Of a stretch of 13,098 bases of DNA, positions 9,330 through 13,098 are shown in pieces. Made by a program: the position numbers and the translations under genes. Under the pieces are notes generated by a model that did no database searches, had not been told where the DNA came from, and was given only the letters and a program-made list of their open reading frames with translations. The DNA is taken from NCBI GenBank assembly GCA_030146875.1, contig JASLAX010000218.1, positions 1 to 13,098 on the forward strand, read 5' to 3'. Source of the DNA: Longimicrobiaceae bacterium. GTDB lineage: Bacteria; Gemmatimonadota; Gemmatimonadetes; Longimicrobiales; Longimicrobiaceae. Numbering within the stretch: position 1 is the stretch's first letter; every line of letters begins with the position of its first letter.

Positions 9330-9388
9330 CCCCCTTCGGGCGTTGCTCGACAGGCGGGGCCGCAGTTCCCGCCAGGATCGCGAGACAT

Positions 9389-9407
9389 CCGCCCGACGCA
9401 CGGGCGG
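9389..9407 (+). promoter_or_regulatory. Hairpin in the 5' region of the first peptide gene
   Basis: ccgcccg-acgca-cgggcgg is a perfect 7-base stem with a five-base loop, ending 24 bases before the ATG at 9432. An equivalent hairpin precedes the second peptide gene, with the same right arm and downstream bases (gggcggca, then a pyrimidine run and cggag). It may stabilise the mRNA or set translation. Confidence 0.55.
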
Positions 9408-9431
9408 CACCCCCACCCATCGGAGCCCCCC

Positions 9432-9707
9432 ATGAAGAAGCTCAAGCTGGAGTCGCTCGAAGTCACGTCGTTCGTCACCGAGTCCCCGGCGGCCGCCGAG
9501 GCCGGCACCGTGTTCGCCAACGCCGCCACGCGCCGCAACTGCACGGGCCTGGGCTGCGACACGTACACGTGCCCCACGACGCCGGACCGGGACTGTACGT
9601 ATGGATGCACGCAGGCGGTCTGCCCCAGCGGGCTGTGCGTGACCGCGGAGACGTGCATCGTGACGGAGCTCTGCGTCACCGACCTGGACTGCAGCGTCGG
9701 CTGCTAG
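9432..9707 (+). CDS. Cysteine-rich peptide precursor 1 (RiPP-like, pinensin-type leader)
   Basis: 91 aa, ATG 9432 with CGGAG about 6 bases upstream. The first 17 residues (MKKLKLESLEVTSFVTE) form an amphipathic leader resembling those of pinensin-family lanthipeptide precursors of Bacteroidota and Gemmatimonadota; this resemblance is from memory. A Gly-Thr-Val at 25-27 and a basic pair (TRR, 33-35) lie before the core. The core has 11 cysteines at 37, 42, 47, 55, 59, 64, 69, 75, 81, 87 and 91, with many Thr/Ser, so lanthionines or disulfides are both possible. The first eight cysteines match the second peptide in number and position. The last 23 residues repeat about every six (CVTAET, CIVTEL, CVTDLD, CSVGC). 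No modifying enzyme gene is present in the window. It is a real gene: ribosome site, duplicated, and followed by a terminator-like hairpin. Confidence 0.85.
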   Translation: MKKLKLESLEVTSFVTESPAAAEAGTVFANAATRRNCTGLGCDTYTCPTTPDRDCTYGCTQAVCPSGLCVTAETCIVTELCVTDLDCSVGC

Positions 9708-9730
9708 TCGGGCCGGCGTCGGCTGCCGCC

Positions 9731-9760
9731 GGGGCCGGTCTCCACGTGGAGGCCGGCCCC
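9731..9760 (+). terminator. GC-rich hairpin after peptide gene 1
   Basis: The arms 9731-9744 (ggggccggtctcca) and 9747-9760 (tggaggccggcccc) pair over 14 bases with one G-U wobble around a two-base loop, starting 23 bases after the stop. A T-containing but broken tail (gtctcgtcgtc) follows. The same hairpin recurs after peptide gene 2. Confidence 0.75.
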
Positions 9761-9811
9761 GTCTCGTCGTCTGCCGGTTCGCCTTTGGGGGCCATGACGA
9801 GTAGATTCGGC

Positions 9812-9840
9812 GGTGCTGCCCTACCCGAGAGGGCGGCATC
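9812..9840 (+). promoter_or_regulatory. Hairpin in the 5' region of the second peptide gene
   Basis: Bases 9812-9822 pair with 9830-9840 over 11 positions, two of them wobbles, around the loop acccgag. It ends just before the ribosome site CCGGAGGAA (9850-9858 region). It is the counterpart of the hairpin at 9389-9407. Confidence 0.5.
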
Positions 9841-9861
9841 CCTTCCGACCGGAGGAACGCC

Positions 9862-10089
9862 ATGAGGAAGCTCACGCTGGAGTCGCTGGAGGTCACCTCG
9901 TTCGTCACCGAGACGCCGCAGCCGGACGAGCGCGGCACGGTGCTCGGGCACGCCGACACCAAGAAGGCTTGCTCGGGCTACGGGTGCGAGAGCTTCCAGT
10001 GCCCCACGTCGCCGGAGCTGGACTGCACCTACGGCTGCACCCAGGCCATGTGCCTCACGAACGCCTGCGACACCGAGTTCGACTGCTAG
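9862..10089 (+). CDS. Cysteine-rich peptide precursor 2 (RiPP-like, pinensin-type leader)
   Basis: 75 aa, ATG 9862 with GGAGGA 5-6 bases upstream. The leader MRKLTLESLEVTSFVTE differs from that of peptide 1 at two of 17 positions. Later shared blocks are GTV (25-27), a basic pair before the core (TKK, 33-35), GYGC/GLGC, CPT-S/T-P and DCTYGCTQA (54-62). All eight cysteines (37, 42, 47, 55, 59, 64, 69, 75) fall at the same numbers as the first eight of peptide 1, with no gap needed. The end stops at the eighth cysteine, so the three extra cysteines of peptide 1 are missing. Between the shared blocks the residues diverge, which suggests an old duplication under selection on the cysteine frame. 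Product and target are unknown. Confidence 0.85.
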   Translation: MRKLTLESLEVTSFVTETPQPDERGTVLGHADTKKACSGYGCESFQCPTSPELDCTYGCTQAMCLTNACDTEFDC

Positions 10090-10115
10090 ACCGGCCGAAC
10101 GCGGAGCGAGAGGAC

Positions 10116-10144
10116 GGGGCCGGTCTCCTGGTGAGGCCGGCCCC
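10116..10144 (+). terminator. GC-rich hairpin after peptide gene 2
   Basis: ggggccggtctc (10116-10127) pairs with gaggccggcccc (10133-10144) over 12 bases with one wobble, five-base loop. It starts 26 bases after the stop. Its arms are nearly identical to those of the hairpin at 9731-9760. No T-run follows. Confidence 0.75.
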
Positions 10145-10191
10145 GCGTGCGTTCCGCCGCTCCGCCGGCCCGCACCATCCCTTGGATTCCG

Positions 10192-10218
10192 TTGCTGGTT
10201 CCCGGCCGCGTCTATAAC
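10192..10218 (+). promoter_or_regulatory. Candidate promoter of the toxin-antitoxin pair
   Basis: TATAAC (10213-10218) matches the -10 consensus at five of six bases and stands out in this GC-rich setting, 42 bases before the ATG at 10260. A weak -35 candidate, TTGCTG (10192-10197), is 15 bases away, a little short. The -10 is convincing, the -35 is not. The aacgtt palindrome (10216-10221) overlapping its end could be part of an operator. Confidence 0.5.
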
Positions 10219-10259
10219 GTTCAGGATCGGCTTCGTTCGACCCCAACAGGTGGGCTGCC

Positions 10260-10484
10260 ATGTCCGACGTGCAGGTGGTGCACAGTCACCCGGAGATCAT
10301 GAGCGGAACTCCGGTCTTCGTGGGAACCCGCGTCCCCGTACAGGCGCTCCTCGATCATCTTGAAGAGGGAGACACGATCGACGGCTTTCTCGACAGCTAT
10401 CCCACCGTCACGAGGGACCAAGCGGTCGCGTTCCTGGACCAGGCAGCCCGCGCCCTGATCGCGGGACTCCCACACGCGGCGTGA
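10260..10484 (+). CDS. DUF433 domain antitoxin
   Basis: 74 aa, ATG 10260 with AGGTGGG upstream. The sequence carries the DUF433 hallmarks: HPEIMSGTPVFVGTRVPVQ, then LLDHLEEGDTIDGFLDSYP and a helical end (TRDQAVAFLDQAARA). DUF433 proteins are small helix-turn-helix proteins found beside PIN-like toxins and taken as their antitoxins and repressors. Its TGA overlaps the GTG of the next gene by GTGA, the usual layout of such pairs, so the two are made together. It likely binds its own promoter. Confidence 0.92.
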   Translation: MSDVQVVHSHPEIMSGTPVFVGTRVPVQALLDHLEEGDTIDGFLDSYPTVTRDQAVAFLDQAARALIAGLPHAA

Positions 10485-10834
10485 GTCCGGGCGCACCGGT
10501 TCCGAGGCGGGTTCTGCTGGACGAGAACCTGCCGCGCCAGCTCGCCGACGAGCTGGCGGACCACCAGACGAGCACAGTGGCGCAGGCCGGATGGAAGGGC
10601 GTGGTGAATGGTGAGCTGCTCCGGCGTGCCGAAGCGGCGGGGTTCGAGGTGCTGGTCACCGCCGACCGCAACAGGCAGCATCAGCAGACCCTTGCCGGCC
10701 GCGCGTTCGGCGTGGTCGTCGTGTGGCCGCGCCGCCTGAAGATGGAGTTCCTGATACCCCTCGCTCCTGCTCTCCGGGATGCGGTCGCCACGGTGGAAGC
10801 GGGCCAGGTCCTGCACGTCCATCCTCCCGCGTGA
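10481..10834 (+). CDS. DUF5615 PIN-like toxin
   Basis: 117 aa from a GTG overlapping the DUF433 stop. DUF5615 proteins are a PIN-like nuclease group. The N-terminal VLLDENLPRQLADEL carries Asp14 and Glu15; NGELLRRAEAAGFEVLVTAD carries Glu45 and Asp62, followed by RNRQHQQ. These acidic positions fit the metal site of the group. The length is normal. Expected to be an RNase kept in check by the DUF433 partner; the RNA target is not known. Family call firm, toxicity inferred from the gene pair. Confidence 0.92.
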   Translation: MSPGAPVPRRVLLDENLPRQLADELADHQTSTVAQAGWKGVVNGELLRRAEAAGFEVLVTADRNRQHQQTLAGRAFGVVVVWPRRLKMEFLIPLAPALRDAVATVEAGQVLHVHPPA

Positions 10835-10877
10835 CCGTCTCCCGCGCCACCTCCGAACGCCTCCAACGGTGCCGGGG

Positions 10878-11471
10878 ATGACCGAAGACCTCATCGCCAT
10901 GCTCCCCGCCCGGGAGGGGCACTTCCTGCTGGAGTCGGGCTACCACACGGACCTTTGGCTCACGCTGGACGCGATGTTCGTCGACCCCGCGGCCGTGGCG
11001 CCGCTGTTGGACGGGCTCGCGGCGATGCTGCTGCGCCACCGCCCCACCGCCGTCTGCGGCCCGCTGCTGGGGGGCGCCTTCCTGGCGCAGGCGCTGGCGA
11101 CAGAGATGGGCGTGCGCTTCTACCACGCGGAGCCCGCCCCGGGCCCGACCGACGGCGGGCTCTTCCGCGCCGCGTACCGCCTTCCGGCGGCGCTCCGCGA
11201 GCGCGCGGCCGGCGAGCGCGTGGCGGTGGTGGACGACGTGATCTGCGCGGGCTCGTCCGTCCGCGCGACCGCCGCCGCGCTGGAGGCGGCGGGCGCTTCG
11301 GTGGTGGCCGTCGGCGCTCCGCTGGTGCTGGGGGAGGCGGCGGTGAGCCACTTCGCCCAGCGGGGGATCCCGGTGGAGGCACTCGGCCGGCGGCCGTTCC
11401 ACCTCTGGCCGCCGGAGGCGTGTCCCCTCTGCCGCGGCGGGGCTCCGCTGGAGGACGCGCGGAGCGCGTAG
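10878..11471 (+). CDS. Orotate phosphoribosyltransferase-like protein
   Basis: 197 aa from ATG 10878. The frame is open back to 10779, but that stretch overlaps the toxin gene and looks random. The ribosome site is poor. The opening FLLESGYHTDLWLTLDAMFVDP resembles the N-terminal hood of orotate phosphoribosyltransferases, and VAVVDDVICAGSS (116-128) is the PRPP-binding loop of type I phosphoribosyltransferases with its two aspartates at 119-120. The basic loop that serves catalysis in PyrE (an R-K-x-x-K-x-H pattern) is replaced by FYHAEPAPGPTDGG. A CPLC knuckle (182-185) lies near the end. A PyrE-related transferase is sure; whether it uses orotate is doubtful. It starts 43 bases after the toxin gene but need not be related to it. 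Confidence 0.85.
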   Translation: MTEDLIAMLPAREGHFLLESGYHTDLWLTLDAMFVDPAAVAPLLDGLAAMLLRHRPTAVCGPLLGGAFLAQALATEMGVRFYHAEPAPGPTDGGLFRAAYRLPAALRERAAGERVAVVDDVICAGSSVRATAAALEAAGASVVAVGAPLVLGEAAVSHFAQRGIPVEALGRRPFHLWPPEACPLCRGGAPLEDARSA

Positions 11472-11540
11472 AGGGCGGACGGCCCCATCCCGGCGAGACG
11501 GATTGGAAGTCGATGCTGCACGCGGGGATGGGTTCGGTGT

Positions 11541-11546
11541 TATATT
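11541..11546 (+). promoter_or_regulatory. Possible -10 box before the oxidoreductase gene
   Basis: TATATT matches the -10 consensus at five of six bases in the only AT-rich patch between 11472 and 11590. No good -35 lies 16-18 bases upstream. If used, transcription would begin near 11553, after the in-frame ATG at 11549, which favours the ATG at 11591. Confidence 0.3.
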
Positions 11547-11590
11547 CCATGGCTGTAGCCGAACCGTGGACCCGACGCCGACCGGAAGAG

Positions 11591-13098
11591 ATGCTCGACG
11601 ACCGCATGACCGCCCCCGCCCCCACCCATGCCGACGCGCCCGACGCCGCCGCCCTGGCCGAGCGCGTCCGCGCGGCGGCCGAGCTGCTGGAGGCCGTGGA
11701 CCGGGACCGGGCGCTCCTGGCCGGAATCCCCGACGACGAGCGCATGCGCCTGCTCCAGGCGGCCGGCCGCGTCTCGCGCCCCGACGCCGTCGACCGGCGG
11801 CGGCTGCGCAAGGAGCTGCTGCGGCGCCAGAAGGCGGAGAAGGTGCAGCGCGCCGAGAGCGCGCTGGGCGCCACCGGCATCCGCACCCTCCGCCGCGCGG
11901 AGGTGTTCCCCACCCCCGCCCTGTTCGTCCCCGCCGGCTTCGACGAGCGCGGCGAGCCGACCGAGGCGCCGCGGGACGCGGGCGAGGTGCAGAACTGCTA
12001 CGTCTGCAAGCGCGACTACACCGAGCTGCACCACTTCTACGACCAGCTCTGCCCGCCCTGCGCGGAGACGAACTTCGCCAAGCGCACCGAGCTGGCGGAC
12101 CTGAGCGGCCGCGTGGCGCTGCTCACCGGCGGGCGCGTGAAGATCGGCTACCAGGCCGGCCTCAAGCTCCTGCGCGCGGGCGCGTCGCTCATCGTCACGA
12201 CGCGCTTCCCGCGCGACTCGGCCGCGCGCTACGCCCAGGAGCCGGACTTCGCCGAGTGGAGCCATCGGCTCGAGATCTTCGGGCTCGACCTGCGCCACAC
12301 GCCGAGCGTGGAGGCGTTCTGCGCGCACCTGCTGGCGACGCGCGACCGGCTGGACTTCATCGTCAACAACGCCTGCCAGACGGTGCGGCGGCCGCCCGAC
12401 TTCTACCGCCACCTGATGGCGGACGAGACGGCCGCGGCGCACACCCTCCCGGCCCACGCGCGCGCCGTGCTCGGCGCCTACGAGGGGCTGCGCGGCGAGG
12501 CGCTCATCGGCGCGGGCGGCGTGTCGGCACCGGGTGAGGTGGAGCCCGCGCACAAGCCGGTGGGGCTCACGCACGCGGCGGCGCTGTCGCAGGTCGCGCT
12601 GCTCCCGGATGAACACGCAGCCGACGCCGCGCGCGCGACGCTGTTCCCGGAGGGGCTGCTGGACGAGGACGCGCAGCAGGTGGACCTGCGCGAGCGCAAC
12701 TCGTGGCGGCTGCAGCTCGACGAGGTGTCGAGCGTGGAGCTGCTCGAGGTGCAGCTGGTGAACGCGATCGCGCCGTACGTGCTCAACGCGCGCCTGCGCG
12801 CCCTGATGCAGCGCACGCCGGGCCGCGAGAAGCACATCGTGAACGTGTCGGCGATGGAGGGCCAGTTCTACCGGCGCTTCAAGACGACGCGGCACCCGCA
12901 CACCAACATGGCCAAGGCCGCGCTCAACATGATGACGCGGACCTCGGCGGCCGACTACCTGTGCGACGGCATCCACATGAACGCCGTGGACACGGGCTGG
13001 GTGACGGACGAGGATCCGGCCGCGATCGCGGCGCGGAAGACGGCCGAGCACCGGTTCCACCCGCCGCTCGACATCGTGGACGGGGCGGCGCGCATCGT
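11591..13098 (+). CDS. SDR-type oxidoreductase with N-terminal four-cysteine knuckle, 3' partial
   Basis: 502 codons to the window end, still open. Starts at ATG 11549, 11591 and 11606 are possible; 11591 is given, although GGAAGAG abuts it too closely for a good ribosome site. Residues 20-130 are helical and charged. Then a zinc-type knuckle, CYVCK and CPPC (Cys136, 139, 154, 157), leads into a Rossmann domain: LTGGRVKIG (178-186) as the nucleotide-binding turn, VTTRFPRDSAARYA, NNACQTVRRPP from 259, Ser420 in NVSAMEG, and HTNMAKAALNMM (437-448). At the place of the usual SDR Tyr-x-x-x-Lys, the residues are Thr438 and Lys442. A charged insert of about 110 residues (275-385) splits the fold. 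Related proteins with this layout occur in bacteria and eukaryotes by memory; the substrate is unknown. Confidence 0.85.
   Translation, partial: MLDDRMTAPAPTHADAPDAAALAERVRAAAELLEAVDRDRALLAGIPDDERMRLLQAAGRVSRPDAVDRRRLRKELLRRQKAEKVQRAESALGATGIRTLRRAEVFPTPALFVPAGFDERGEPTEAPRDAGEVQNCYVCKRDYTELHHFYDQLCPPCAETNFAKRTELADLSGRVALLTGGRVKIGYQAGLKLLRAGASLIVTTRFPRDSAARYAQEPDFAEWSHRLEIFGLDLRHTPSVEAFCAHLLATRDRLDFIVNNACQTVRRPPDFYRHLMADETAAAHTLPAHARAVLGAYEGLRGEALIGAGGVSAPGEVEPAHKPVGLTHAAALSQVALLPDEHAADAARATLFPEGLLDEDAQQVDLRERNSWRLQLDEVSSVELLEVQLVNAIAPYVLNARLRALMQRTPGREKHIVNVSAMEGQFYRRFKTTRHPHTNMAKAALNMMTRTSAADYLCDGIHMNAVDTGWVTDEDPAAIAARKTAEHRFHPPLDIVDGAARI

Noticed and set aside
9778..9807. Possible promoter (TAGATT at 9802-9807) for peptide gene 2
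   Set aside because: The -10 matches four of six and the -35 region only three of six at best; not enough to annotate.
11540..13060. Minus-strand open frame (506 codons) opposite the SDR-type gene
   Set aside because: Low-complexity Arg/Val/His composition, no family resemblance; the plus strand gives a coherent Rossmann protein.

Overview
The window is very GC-rich (visibly near 70% or more outside one gene), dense and bacterial, with GTG starts, GTGA gene overlaps and GGAGG-type ribosome sites. The gene content and the leader style of two small peptides recall Longimicrobium-like Gemmatimonadota. This placement is inferred from memory of such genomes; the window holds no marker gene.

Left part (1-3883): the C-terminal part of a PEP-utilising (PEP-synthase-like) enzyme, then an AT-richer PIN-fold nuclease gene that looks imported, then a RecQ-family helicase. 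Middle (3884-6279): a gene-poor stretch with tandem 8-mers and an inverted repeat, a minus-strand trypsin-like protease that has a full catalytic triad but no visible signal peptide, a divergent dienelactone-hydrolase-type lipoprotein with a sigma70-like promoter, and a 345-base non-coding stretch full of hairpins.

Right-centre (6280-10089): a tightly coupled ABC-2 export pair (ATPase and permease), a HicB-like small protein overlapping the permease stop, an unrecognised lipoprotein, and then the most striking part. Two tandem genes encode small cysteine-rich peptides (91 and 75 aa) with near-identical leaders and eight cysteines at exactly the same residue numbers. Each gene has a 5' hairpin before the ribosome site and a matching GC-rich hairpin after the stop. 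They look like precursors of ribosomally made, modified peptides (RiPPs), with a leader resembling the pinensin type. No modifying enzyme lies in the window, so product class and export route are inference.

Right end (10192-13098): a DUF433/DUF5615 toxin-antitoxin pair with a plausible promoter, an orotate-phosphoribosyltransferase-like protein lacking the usual basic loop, and a large SDR-type oxidoreductase with an N-terminal four-cysteine knuckle, cut by the window end. No tRNA, rRNA, CRISPR array or transposase was seen.
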